Assembly (NCBI GenBank): GCA_963705835.1
Contig: CAVPLC010000077.1
Coordinates: 1 to 64,000 of the forward strand
Source of the DNA: Palsa-504 sp963705835
Lineage (GTDB): Bacteria > Actinomycetota > Actinomycetes > Streptosporangiales > Streptosporangiaceae
Direction: 5' to 3'
DNA: 64,000 nt
This document shows, piece after piece, positions 45,756 to 54,698 of the stretch. A model generated the notes under the pieces. That model saw nothing but the letters and a program-made list of their open reading frames with translations. It made no database searches and had not been told where the DNA came from. The position numbers were made by a program, and so were the translations under genes. How positions within the stretch are numbered: position 1 is the first letter of the stretch; every line of letters begins with the position of its first letter.

Positions 45756-46598
45756 ATGAGCCGTTCCGACGTCCTCGTGGACGCCGACTGGGCCGAGGCC
45801 CACATCGGTGACCCTCATGTCGTCATCGTGGAGGTAGACGAAGACACCAGCGCCTACGACAAGGGCCACATCCCGACCGCGGTCAAGATCGACTGGAAGA
45901 AGGACCTTCAGGACCCGGTCCGCCGCGACTTCGTGGACAAGACCGGTTTCGAGGCGCTGCTGTCCGAGCGCGGCATCTCCAACGACGACACCGTCCTGCT
46001 GTACGGCGGCAACAACAACTGGTTCGCGGCCTACGCCTACTGGTACTTCAGGCTGTACGGGCACGACAAGGTCCTGCTGCTCGACGGCGGGCGCAAGAAG
46101 TGGGAGCTGGACTCGCGCGAGCTGAGCACGGACGTGCCCGAGCGGCCGCGGACCAGCTACACCGCGCGCGAGCAGGACGCCTCGCTGCGCGCGCTGCGCG
46201 ACGAGGTGATCGACTCCATCGGCAAGCGCAACCTGGTCGACGTCCGGTCCCCCGACGAGTTCACGGGCAGGCTGCTCGCCCCGGCCCACCTTCCGCAGGA
46301 GCAGGCCCAGCGGGCCGGGCACATTCCCACCGCGCGCAACGTGCCGTGGTCCAAGGCCGCCAACGAGGACGGCACGTTCCGCTCCGACGACGAGCTCCGC
46401 CGGCTGTACGAGGGCGAGGCCGGCCTGGACTTCGGCAAGGACACCATCGCCTACTGCCGCATCGGCGAGCGTTCCGCGCACACCTGGTTCGTGCTGCACG
46501 AGCTGCTCGGCCTGCCCCACGTCAAGAACTACGACGGCTCGTGGACCGAATACGGGTCGCTGGTCGGGGTGCCCATCGAGCTGGGTGAGGCCCGATGA
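45756..46598 (+). CDS. sseA: Thiosulfate sulfurtransferase (rhodanese, SseA/CysA2-like)
   Basis: 280 residues with two rhodanese domains. First, inactive: VLVDADWAEAHIGDPHVVIV, HIPTAVKIDWKKDLQD. Second, catalytic: NLVDVRSPDEFTGRLLAPAH, HIPTARNVPWSKAANEDGTF, and active-site loop YCRIGERSAHTWFVLHELL with Cys near residue 234. Transfers sulfane sulfur from thiosulfate. Ribosome site aaggagg, ATG 45756. Coupled by ATGA to the DUF1416 gene. Confidence 0.95.
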   Translation: MSRSDVLVDADWAEAHIGDPHVVIVEVDEDTSAYDKGHIPTAVKIDWKKDLQDPVRRDFVDKTGFEALLSERGISNDDTVLLYGGNNNWFAAYAYWYFRLYGHDKVLLLDGGRKKWELDSRELSTDVPERPRTSYTAREQDASLRALRDEVIDSIGKRNLVDVRSPDEFTGRLLAPAHLPQEQAQRAGHIPTARNVPWSKAANEDGTFRSDDELRRLYEGEAGLDFGKDTIAYCRIGERSAHTWFVLHELLGLPHVKNYDGSWTEYGSLVGVPIELGEAR

Positions 46599-46900
46599 CC
46601 TCCGACGGGTGCGGCGCTCCCGCGGGCGGCGTCAGCGCGCCGGCCACGGCCGGGAGCCAGGCGGTCGTGGAAGGCCGGGTCACCCGCGACGGGACCGCCG
46701 TAGCGACCGGGTACGCGCGGCTGCTCGGCACCGGTGACGAGTTCGTGGCCGAGGTCCCGCTGGGCGAAGACGGCGGGTTCAGGTTCTTCGCCGCCCCGGG
46801 ATCATGGACGCTGCGCGTGCTCGCCCCCGGCGGCCTGCGGGCCGAGCGCTCGGTCCAGGCGGATTACGGCCAGGTAACGAAGGTCGACGTCACGATCTGA
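46595..46900 (+). CDS. sseC: DUF1416 protein (SseC-like)
   Basis: 101 residues: SQAVVEGRVTRDGTAVATGY, LGEDGGFRFFAAPGSWTLRV, YGQVTKVDVTI. This is the small protein always paired with the sulfurtransferase in actinobacteria; its exact role is unknown, perhaps a scaffold or carrier. ATG overlaps the previous stop. Followed by a strong hairpin. Confidence 0.9.
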   Translation: MTSDGCGAPAGGVSAPATAGSQAVVEGRVTRDGTAVATGYARLLGTGDEFVAEVPLGEDGGFRFFAAPGSWTLRVLAPGGLRAERSVQADYGQVTKVDVTI

Positions 46901-46902
46901 AC

Positions 46903-46965
46903 GTAACCTGTTACGCTGGGGCGCGGCCGCCGGGGTCATGCGCTGGTCATGCCGGGGCCGCGCCC
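46903..46965 (+). terminator. Palindrome and hairpin after the sulfur operon
   Basis: A small palindrome GTAAC-ct-GTTAC at 46903-46914 is followed by a perfect 10-bp stem GGGCGCGGCC/GGCCGCGCCC at 46919-46928 and 46956-46965. Likely operon terminator; the first palindrome could be an operator. Confidence 0.6.
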
Positions 46966-47207
46966 TATGCCGTATTCCCGACCCGCAAGGTCCAGTTCAC
47001 CTACATGACATAAATTGGCCGTCTGTTCCTTCCTCCCATGTTCCGCTCCGTTTACCTGAAGTGAATATCAATGGGCGTGGACAGGCCAGTCTCGGCGCCC
47101 GCGCTTCGGTCGAGGACGAGTGAGGGCAAGTTGTCGAAGGACACCGAACAGATGCGACCCTCTCCGCTCGGTCGGCCGATCGCAGCCCGGTCGCGGCGAC
47201 ATACGGA

Positions 47208-48110
47208 ATGACCGCTGGCGCCGCGGGACACGACCATCCGATCCCCGCGCAACCGGCATCGCCGCCCGCTGAGGCGTCGCCGCCCCGCGGGAGATCCGGC
47301 GCGGATGGCGTGCCGGCCCCGGTCCGGGCCACGGGAGTGCTCGCCGACCGGATAGCGGCGGCGCTCGTCCACCGCGAGCCTGGGTGGCGGCTCCCCCGGC
47401 GCAGCGCCCTGGCCAGGCGCTACAACGTCAGCCTCATCGAGATCGACGCGGCGATCGCCGATCTTTCCCGCCGGTCGCTGGTCCGGCGGCTGCCCGACGG
47501 GCAGCTCTACCGGGCCAGCCCGGCCGACTACTGGATCCCGGTCGAGGGCGCGGGCGGGCTGGGCACCAGGCTCGACCCGATGGGCAGCACGATCATCTGC
47601 CAGACCCGGCACGTCTCACGGCGCGAGGCGCCGCAGGACGTGGCCTGGGCGCTCGGCCTGGCGGCCGGGGCGCCGATCCGCGTCATCCGCTGCGTGTGGT
47701 CCGCGGCCGGCGATCCCGCGGCCGTGTCCACCGCGTACCTGTACGACCCGTCGGCCGACGAGGACGCCGAAGAGGATCATGACGCCGATACCGAACCCTC
47801 GTCGTTCGGCTCGGTGCTGACCAATCTTCCGGCCGCCGCGGTGAGCGTGGAAATGGGCCCGCCGCAGCCGGCGGTGGCGCGGAGCCTGCGGCTGTCCCCG
47901 GGACAGCCGGTGATCGCGGTCACGGTCAGGTTCGCCGACTCCGCCGAGGGCCCCGCCACGGGCCTCACCGTGGTCATGCTGAAGCCGGAGCTGTTCAGGG
48001 TCGCGATCGACACGACCGAAGCATCGGTCAGCGCGCCCTTACCATGGCATGCAGCGCGGTGCACAGCCGCCCGGCGCGTGCGAACCCGCGCGGATCGCTC
48101 GGGCGAGTGA
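47208..48110 (+). CDS. GntR-family regulator
   Basis: 300 residues. N-terminal wHTH: VLADRIAAALVHREPGWRLP, RRSALARRYNVSLIEIDAAI, DLSRRSLVRRLPDGQLYR. C-terminal UTRA-like effector domain: REAPQDVAWALGLAAGAPIR, VARSLRLSPGQPVIAVTVRF. ATG 47208. It lies 13 bp before the PstS gene on the same strand and may regulate it. Confidence 0.85.
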   Translation: MTAGAAGHDHPIPAQPASPPAEASPPRGRSGADGVPAPVRATGVLADRIAAALVHREPGWRLPRRSALARRYNVSLIEIDAAIADLSRRSLVRRLPDGQLYRASPADYWIPVEGAGGLGTRLDPMGSTIICQTRHVSRREAPQDVAWALGLAAGAPIRVIRCVWSAAGDPAAVSTAYLYDPSADEDAEEDHDADTEPSSFGSVLTNLPAAAVSVEMGPPQPAVARSLRLSPGQPVIAVTVRFADSAEGPATGLTVVMLKPELFRVAIDTTEASVSAPLPWHAARCTAARRVRTRADRSGE

Positions 48111-48123
48111 AGGAACGGTGGCC

Positions 48124-49275
48124 ATGAAAATCCTCGCTCCGGACCGAGCGTCCCGCCTGCGCGGGCCCGGCCGCCGCGCCGTTACCGCGCTCGCCGCGGC
48201 CGCCGCTCTCGCCCTGGCCGCCTGCAGCGGTCCGGGCGGTTCGCCGCCTTCGCCGTCGGTGTCCGCCACGGCCCCGCCGGTGCTGACGACACCCGCGTCC
48301 GCGTCGCAGACCCTGACCGAAACGGGCAGCTCGCTGATGGCGCCGCTGTTCGCCCTGTGGGCGCCCGCGTACCACTCGCAGTTCTCGCAGGTGACCCTCG
48401 AGACCGCGAGTTCCTCGTCCGGGGTGGGCATCTCGTCGGCCGCCACCGGCACCGCCGACATCGGCGCATCCGACGCCTACCTGTCGTCGGCCTCCATGAC
48501 CAAGTACCAGACCCTGGCCAACATCCCGCTGGCGGTGGCCGCGCTGATGGTCGTCTACAAGGTGCCGGGGCTCAGCGCGTCGACGCACCTGAAGCTCGAC
48601 GGCACGGTCCTGGCCAAGATCTTCTCCGGCCAGATCACCAAGTGGGACGACCGGGCGATCACGGCCATCAACCCGGGCGTCCCGCTGCCGGGCACCGCGA
48701 TCGTGCTGATCCACCGGGCCGACAGCTCGGGCAGCACCTTCTTGTTCACGTCGTACCTGAACGCCCAGGACCCCGCCGACTGGAGCTCCTCGCTGATCGG
48801 CACCACCGTCGCCTGGCCGCAGCAGCCCGGCGAGATCGCCGCGAACGGGACCGGAGCCATCCTGGCCAACCTGAAGACCACGCCCGGCGCGATCAGTTAC
48901 GCCGGCGTGAGCTACCTGTCGCAGGTCACCGCGGCCAACCTCGGTGAGGCCGCCGTGGGTAACTCCTCGGGCCGGTACGTGCTGCCCACCGCGGCGGCGG
49001 TCGACGCGGCGCTGGCCAGCTTCACCAACACGCCGGCGGGTGAGGCGATATCCCTGATCAACGGGTCGGGCGCGCTGGCGTACCCGATCATCAACTACGA
49101 ATACGCCATCGTGAACACCGCGCAGTCCAGCGCCACCAAGGCACGGGACCTGCAGGCCTTCCTCTACTGGGCGATCACAAGCGGCGTCTCGCAGCTGTCG
49201 TCGGTGAACTTCCAGCCGCTGCCGTCGTCCACCGTCACCTTGTCCAAGGCCCAGATCGGCACGATTCACGGATGA
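48124..49275 (+). CDS. pstS: Phosphate-binding lipoprotein PstS
   Basis: 383 residues. Lipoprotein signal with lipobox ALAAC (Cys near 34). Phosphate-binding motifs: TLTETGSSLMAPLFALWAPA, TASSSSGVGISSAATGTADI, IVLIHRADSSGSTFLFTSYL, TPGAISYAGVSYLSQVTAAN. Binds phosphate outside the membrane for the Pst transporter. No pstC, pstA or pstB follows, which is unusual for a first-copy PstS. ATG 48124, aaggaacgg upstream. Confidence 0.92.
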   Translation: MKILAPDRASRLRGPGRRAVTALAAAAALALAACSGPGGSPPSPSVSATAPPVLTTPASASQTLTETGSSLMAPLFALWAPAYHSQFSQVTLETASSSSGVGISSAATGTADIGASDAYLSSASMTKYQTLANIPLAVAALMVVYKVPGLSASTHLKLDGTVLAKIFSGQITKWDDRAITAINPGVPLPGTAIVLIHRADSSGSTFLFTSYLNAQDPADWSSSLIGTTVAWPQQPGEIAANGTGAILANLKTTPGAISYAGVSYLSQVTAANLGEAAVGNSSGRYVLPTAAAVDAALASFTNTPAGEAISLINGSGALAYPIINYEYAIVNTAQSSATKARDLQAFLYWAITSGVSQLSSVNFQPLPSSTVTLSKAQIGTIHG

Positions 49276-49385
49276 CGCCACGGGCAACCGTAAGGGTGCT
49301 GAAAGGCTAGCTTCCTGGACACAGGCCCCTGCACCTGCGACTCTGGATCGAGATGTTGGCCAGGGTCGTGACAGGGGCGGAACAG

Positions 49386-51260
49386 ATGCCACGCCGTGCC
49401 CGATATCTCGTCCCGAGGAGCCTTCCCCGCCGCGGCGAGATCCTGGCTGCTGGCCTTGTGCTCGTCGTCCTCGCGCACCTGGTGTTCGCGCAGCTGACGA
49501 TCGTCATCGCCGCCGTGTTCGCGCTGACCACCAGGGTGACCAGGTGGCGGCTGGCGTGGCTGATCGTCCCGGCCGTCACCGCCCTGGCCTGGACGGCGGC
49601 GGTCGGCCTGCGGGCCGCGGCGGCCGGATTCGCCGACGGCCCGGCCAAGGTGATCGGGTACCTCGGCGCCGGCGGGCATCAGGCCGATCATCTGCTGCAC
49701 TTCACCGGCGCGTTCGCCCAGATGGGCAGCTGGCTGCCGCGGCAGCTCCCGCTGGCCATCCTGGCCGGCGCCGCCGAGGCGGCCGTGGTCGGCTGGCTGA
49801 GCTGGCTGCACACGGACGAGTGGAACCTGCCCGCGGCCCGGCCCGGGCTGCTGGTGGCGGCCAGGCGCGCCGCGACCAGGCGGGCGATCCGGGCGGGCGG
49901 CGTCGTGACCAGGGACGGCAGCTGCCTCGGCGTCGCGGCCGGGTCCGGCGCACGGGTCACCGTGTCGTGGGCCGAGACGGCCGGCGGGATATCGGTGTGC
50001 GGCTCGGCCGAGCAGGACGTGCTGACCACGAGCTTTCAGCTCGTGCACGCGGCCGTGCGGCGGCGCAAGCCGGTGTTCGCGGTGGACCTCACCGGCGACC
50101 CGGAGCTGCCCCGGCGGCTGGCGGCGGTGTGCGCCGCGGCGGGCGCGCCGCTGCATGTGTTCGGCGACCCGGCAGCAGGACCGGCCGGCCCGGGCCAGGC
50201 CGCGGACGGGTGGATCAGGCCCGCCTGCTACGAGCCGTTCCGGCGTGGCGATCCCGCCCAGCGGGCCGCGCTCATCGCCGCCATGATCGGCTGGGACGGA
50301 CCCGGCGCGCAGTACCGGCGCAGCTGTACCGCCTACCTCGAGGACGTCTTCGAGCTCCTGGACGCCGCGCCGGGCGACCCGAGGGTTCCCGTGCTGGACG
50401 AGGTCATCCACCTGCTGAACCCCACGGCGATGCGGGCCCGCATGGAGCACGTGCCGGCCGCGTATCAGCGCCACGACCTGCTCGCCGAGCGGATCCGGGT
50501 CTCGGTGAGCCTGCTGCTCGCCGAACCGGCCACCACCGCGCAGCTCGAGCGGCAACTGCGCGAGCTCCGGGCGTCGGCGTTCGGGCGATGGCTGCGTCCG
50601 CCGGGCCAGGCGGACGCGATCGACCTCGGCCGGACGGCCACCGAGCGCGGCGTCGTCCTGTTCCGCCTCGGCGGGCCAGCGCCGGCGGCAAGCTCAGCGG
50701 CAACCTCGGCGGCGAGCTCAGCGGCGAGCTCAGCCATGCTCACCCGGCTGATATGCCGGGACCTCCTCGCGGCAGGCGCCGCCTTGCACCGGATCGGCGT
50801 CGAGGGCGACGGGATCGTGTGGCTGGCCGAGTGCGGCTCGATGCCGCGCGGCTCCGTCACCGAGATCATCGCCCGCGGTCCCGACGCCGGGCTGCCGGTG
50901 CTCGCGGCGACGACGTCGGCGCGAGCCGCGGCCGAGCTCGCGGAGCTCACCAACGTGGTGGTCGTGCACCGGATGAACGACGCGGCCACGGCACGCCACC
51001 TCGCGACCCTGGCCGGCGGCCCCGATCCGGTGCCGCGCGGGGCCGACCGTGCCGAGCCGGCGGCCGCGCGCGATCCGGGGCCCGGACCCGCGGCGTCCTC
51101 GGGCAGCCTGTCGGCGCTTCGCGACGGTGAGTTCCTCCTCACGGTCAAGAACCCGCGACGGCTGGTACCGCGCGCGCTTGCCGTCCGGGCGCGAATCCCG
51201 CCGCTCGCGCGGGACACGAGGGCGTCCGCGGCCGGGCGGCGGGCGTGGGAGGGCACGTGA
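49386..51260 (+). CDS. T4SS/TraD-like membrane ATPase-related protein
   Basis: About 624 residues. N-terminal helices (GEILAAGLVLVVLAHLVFAQ, LTIVIAAVFALTTRV, LIVPAVTALAWTAAVGLRA). Soluble part: GISVCGSAEQDVLTTSFQLV in the place of a Walker A but without GxxGxGK[ST], VFAVDLTGDPELPRRLAAVC, GDGIVWLAECGSMPRG, and LPVLAATTSARAAAELAELT as in TraD/TraG-type ATPases. Ends FLLTVKNPRRLVPRALAV. ATG 49386 or 49353. Coupled (GTGA) to the next gene. A degenerate conjugation-type ATPase with a chromosomal function unknown. Confidence 0.7.
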   Translation: MPRRARYLVPRSLPRRGEILAAGLVLVVLAHLVFAQLTIVIAAVFALTTRVTRWRLAWLIVPAVTALAWTAAVGLRAAAAGFADGPAKVIGYLGAGGHQADHLLHFTGAFAQMGSWLPRQLPLAILAGAAEAAVVGWLSWLHTDEWNLPAARPGLLVAARRAATRRAIRAGGVVTRDGSCLGVAAGSGARVTVSWAETAGGISVCGSAEQDVLTTSFQLVHAAVRRRKPVFAVDLTGDPELPRRLAAVCAAAGAPLHVFGDPAAGPAGPGQAADGWIRPACYEPFRRGDPAQRAALIAAMIGWDGPGAQYRRSCTAYLEDVFELLDAAPGDPRVPVLDEVIHLLNPTAMRARMEHVPAAYQRHDLLAERIRVSVSLLLAEPATTAQLERQLRELRASAFGRWLRPPGQADAIDLGRTATERGVVLFRLGGPAPAASSAATSAASSAASSAMLTRLICRDLLAAGAALHRIGVEGDGIVWLAECGSMPRGSVTEIIARGPDAGLPVLAATTSARAAAELAELTNVVVVHRMNDAATARHLATLAGGPDPVPRGADRAEPAAARDPGPGPAASSGSLSALRDGEFLLTVKNPRRLVPRALAVRARIPPLARDTRASAAGRRAWEGT

Positions 51261-53380
51261 ACGCCGCCCGCGCCGACCGGGTCTACCTGGGCTGGCAGTA
51301 CGCGACACCGTACCCCGATCCGGGGCCGGCGCCGCGCAGGCCGACTCCGCCCGAGCAAGAGCGGCTCAACGCCGACTGGGCCACGGCCCAGCGGCGCGAG
51401 GAGAGCCTGCTCAACCGGCCGCTGAGGGCCGCGTTCATCGCCGCGGTGGCGATCGCCGCGGTGGCGATCGTGCTCGGGCTGGCCGGCTGGCTCAGCCCGC
51501 TGCTGGCCGGGCTCGGCGTGATCTGCGGCGTGCTGGTCGCGGCGGTCAGCGGATACGCCATCTGGCAGGGCGAGCGGGCCCTGCGGTCCAGGCTGGCCTA
51601 TGAGCACAGCCGGGTCGGCAGGATACGCGCGGCCCAGGAAAGCCAGCTCTTCGCGTCGCAGGCCGAGCACGCCAGCCGGGTCCGGGAGTGGCAGGCCCTG
51701 CGCATCGCCCATGAGCATCAGAAACGCTGGTACGCCGTGTGCGTGCCCGGCGGCATCCACCGCGTCGACGTGGCGGGCGGCACGCTGTCCGGCTGGTCGG
51801 CGATGCTCACCACCGCCGCCGCGCACCGGCTGGCGACCGGCGGGGAGGTGACGGTCCTTGACCTGTCCGAAGGCTCGGTCGCCCTGGACCTGATCGCCTT
51901 CGCGCGAACCTCGGGCATCGAACCACTGGTGTGGGTGCTCCCCGAAGACCTGCCCCGGCTCGACCTGGGGACCGGGCTCGGCGCCCAGGGCCTGGCCGAC
52001 GTGCTGTCGCTGGTCGTCAGCGTGACCGAGGACCCGGGTTCCGCGCGCGACCTGTCGTTCGACAACGCCATCCTCGAGCGGGTCATCGACGTGCTGGGCG
52101 GCACCGCCACGATCGCCGGCGTGACCGCCGCCCTGCGGACGCTGGCGCAGGTCGGGGATCCGCGTGCGGACGTGGCCGCCGGACTGATCACCGAGGCGCA
52201 GGCCGACAGGCTCAGGGCGATGTTCGGCCGGGGGGCGACCGACCGCGTGGTGGTCGAGCGGGCCTGGGTCCTGGAGTCTCAGCTCCGCAAGCTCGCCGCG
52301 GCCGGCACCGCGCCGGCCTCGCTGCCGCCCAGCGCGCTGCGAGTGGTCGCCGTCGGCCAGCGTGCCGGGGCGGTCGAGGGCCGGGTGTTCGGCACCTACC
52401 TGGCCGTCGCGCTGACCCACGCGCTGCGCGAGGCGCGGCCGGGACCGCCGTGGCAGCACACGCTGTTCGTGCTCGGCGCCGACAAGCTGCGCGGCGACAC
52501 GCTCGACCGGCTGTGCGACGCGTGCGAGCGCACCGGGACCGGGCTCGTGCTCGCCTATCGCGCCGTGCCGCCGCACGTCAAGCAGCGGCTGGGGCGCGGT
52601 AACGCCGCGGTGGCCTTCATGCGGCTGGGCAACGCCGAGGACGCCAAGGCCGCGAGCGAGCAGCTCGGCACCGAGCATCGCTTCGTGCTGTCCCAGCTCA
52701 CCGACACGATCGGGCTGTCGGTCACCGACACCACAGGGAGCACGTACACCAGCACCACGGGTTCGGTGAGCTCGCTGGCCACGTCGTGGTCAGCCACCGA
52801 AGGCACGGCGCGCAGCACCGGGCGCGGGCGGACCGAGGCGGGCGGCCTGCTGCCGTGGCGGGGCACCCTGTCCCGGAGCACCCAGGCCAGCGATTCGCGC
52901 GGCACCAGCGAATCCGAATCGGTCAGCGCCGGGATCAGCACGAGCACGGCGTGGGGAATGACGACGTCCAGGGCCACGGGCGACAGCGAGTCCCTCGCCC
53001 GTGCGCTGCAGCGGTCCCGGGAATTCCTGGTCGAGCAGCACGAACTCCAGCAGCTTCCGGCCAGCGCGATGATCATCACCTACGCCGGGCCCGCGGGCCG
53101 GCAGGTGGTGATGGCCGACGCCAATCCGGGCATCGGCAGCCTCAGCGCCGCCACGCTGGTGACCCTGGAGGAGTTCCGCGGCCTGCCGGTCGCGGTCGCC
53201 GGCACCGCGGCGTCCGCCGGCGCCGTGCCCCCTGGTACCGCGGCGTCCGCTGGGGCCGTGCCCGCGAGCCGGCCCGCCGCCGAGGACCGCCCGCCGGGGA
53301 GCTGGCGGGCCGGCGAGGACCGGCCGCCGCCCAATCTCGGGCCGCCTCCGCCCCGCCTTGACTGGCGTAAGCGCCGATAG
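51257..53380 (+). CDS. Large membrane protein partner of the TraD-like gene
   Basis: 707 residues. Two N-terminal helices (AFIAAVAIAAVAIVLGLAG, AGLGVICGVLVAAVSGYAIW), a coiled stretch with VGRIRAAQESQLFASQAEHA, then HRVDVAGGTLSGWSAMLTTA, VTVLDLSEGSVALDLIAFAR, a central ATPase-like fold with VFVLGADKLRGDTLDRLCDA, and a long Ser/Thr-rich segment (DTTGSTYTSTTGSVSS) before LARALQRSREFLVEQHELQQ. The C-terminus is Pro/Ala-rich. GTG 51257 overlaps the previous stop. The pair is probably one complex. I recognise it as a recurring core-genome pair in actinomycetes without known function. Confidence 0.7.
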   Translation: MNAARADRVYLGWQYATPYPDPGPAPRRPTPPEQERLNADWATAQRREESLLNRPLRAAFIAAVAIAAVAIVLGLAGWLSPLLAGLGVICGVLVAAVSGYAIWQGERALRSRLAYEHSRVGRIRAAQESQLFASQAEHASRVREWQALRIAHEHQKRWYAVCVPGGIHRVDVAGGTLSGWSAMLTTAAAHRLATGGEVTVLDLSEGSVALDLIAFARTSGIEPLVWVLPEDLPRLDLGTGLGAQGLADVLSLVVSVTEDPGSARDLSFDNAILERVIDVLGGTATIAGVTAALRTLAQVGDPRADVAAGLITEAQADRLRAMFGRGATDRVVVERAWVLESQLRKLAAAGTAPASLPPSALRVVAVGQRAGAVEGRVFGTYLAVALTHALREARPGPPWQHTLFVLGADKLRGDTLDRLCDACERTGTGLVLAYRAVPPHVKQRLGRGNAAVAFMRLGNAEDAKAASEQLGTEHRFVLSQLTDTIGLSVTDTTGSTYTSTTGSVSSLATSWSATEGTARSTGRGRTEAGGLLPWRGTLSRSTQASDSRGTSESESVSAGISTSTAWGMTTSRATGDSESLARALQRSREFLVEQHELQQLPASAMIITYAGPAGRQVVMADANPGIGSLSAATLVTLEEFRGLPVAVAGTAASAGAVPPGTAASAGAVPASRPAAEDRPPGSWRAGEDRPPPNLGPPPPRLDWRKRR

Positions 53381-53411
53381 CGGTGGCGCGACCCGATAGG
53401 CTCGGGCCGAG

Positions 53412-54674
53412 ATGAGCACGAGCAGCCCACCGTCCCGGCGGTTCAGCCTTCCCCTCCGCGCACGCCTGGCCACCACGGTGGGCGGCGCGGCCGGACGCGC
53501 CTCCCGGCTGGCCGGCCGCGGCGACGGGTCGGTCATCGGCGGGGTCATCGGTCTGCGGCTGAAACCGGATCTGCTCTCGCTGCTCGCCCGCGGCCGGCAG
53601 ATCATCCTGGTCACCGGCACCAACGGGAAGACCACCACGACCCGGCTGATCAGCGCCGCGCTCGGCACGCTGGGCCAGCAGGTCGCCTCCAACGCCTTCG
53701 GCGCGAACATGGAGGCCGGCCTGGTGGCCGCGCTGGCCAAGGCGCCCGACGCCACCATGGCGGTGCTCGAGGTCGACGAGAAGTACATGCCGGCCATGCT
53801 CGAGGCGACGGCCGCACGCGTGGTGACGCTGCTGAACCTGAGCCGCGACCAGATGGACCGGGCGGCGGAGATCTGGCTGCTGGCCCGCCGCTGGCGGGCC
53901 GCGCTGGCCGCCGCGGACTGCCGGGTCATCGCGAACGCGGACGACCCGCTGGTGGCGTGGGCCGCGGGGCAGGCGCGCACGGTCACCTGGGTGGCCGCGG
54001 GCCAGCGCTGGCACGACGACTCATGGTGCTGCCCGAACTGCGGATCGCACCTGCGGCGTGACGGCGATGACTGGCACTGCGGTGAGTGCCCCAACCGGCG
54101 CCCCCCGGTCAGCTGGGTGCTGGCCGGCGACGAGGTCATCGACCCCACCGGCCGGTCCCGCCCGCTCGACCTGATGCTGCCCGGACGGGCCAACCGCTCC
54201 AACGCCGTGATCGCGTTCGCGGTGGCGGAGGTATTCGGCGTCGGAGTCACCCAGGGGATGGCCGCGGTCGAGCAGGTGCGCTCGGTCGCGGGCCGCTACA
54301 CGCAGGTGCAGCGCCGCGGCTGTGACCTGCGGCTGCTGCTGGCCAAGAACCCGGCCGGCTGGCTGGAAGCGCTCGACGTCCTGACCCCGCCCCCGGTTCC
54401 GGTCATCCTGGCGGTGAACGCGCAGGTGCCGGACGGGCGAGACACCTCGTGGCTGTGGGACGTGGACTACCGCCGCCTGCGCGGACGGCCGGTGTTCGTG
54501 ACCGGCGAGCGCAAGCTCGACCTCGCGGTCCGGCTGGAGGCCGACGAGGTGGCCTTCCGCGTGGTCGGCACGGTCGACGAGGCGGTGGACCTCGCGCGCA
54601 GCCCGTCCATGGACGTGATCGCCAACTACACGGCGTTCCAGCAGATCCGCGCGGTGCTCGGGCGCACGGCCTGA
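53412..54674 (+). CDS. murT: Lipid II isoglutaminyl synthase subunit MurT
   Basis: 420 residues of the Mur-ligase fold. ATP loop ILVTGTNGKTTTTRLISAAL near residue 69; ribbon of Cys (CCPNCG near 207, HCGECP near 223), typical of MurT; DUF1727 C-terminus LRLLLAKNPAGWLEALDVLT, SMDVIANYTAFQQIRAVLGR. With GatD it amidates the D-Glu of lipid II to D-iGln. ATG 53412. The gatD gene follows 24 bp downstream. Confidence 0.95.
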   Translation: MSTSSPPSRRFSLPLRARLATTVGGAAGRASRLAGRGDGSVIGGVIGLRLKPDLLSLLARGRQIILVTGTNGKTTTTRLISAALGTLGQQVASNAFGANMEAGLVAALAKAPDATMAVLEVDEKYMPAMLEATAARVVTLLNLSRDQMDRAAEIWLLARRWRAALAAADCRVIANADDPLVAWAAGQARTVTWVAAGQRWHDDSWCCPNCGSHLRRDGDDWHCGECPNRRPPVSWVLAGDEVIDPTGRSRPLDLMLPGRANRSNAVIAFAVAEVFGVGVTQGMAAVEQVRSVAGRYTQVQRRGCDLRLLLAKNPAGWLEALDVLTPPPVPVILAVNAQVPDGRDTSWLWDVDYRRLRGRPVFVTGERKLDLAVRLEADEVAFRVVGTVDEAVDLARSPSMDVIANYTAFQQIRAVLGRTA

Positions 54675-54698
54675 CGCGCGCTACCGGCAGGAGGGGCG

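Noticed and set aside
48028..49392. 454-codon minus-strand open frame
   Set aside because: Antisense to pstS; Arg/Gly-rich shadow.
50465..52678. 737-codon minus-strand open frame
   Set aside because: Antisense to two coupled genes with recognisable domains; low-complexity Arg/Gly/Pro composition typical of GC-rich shadow frames.
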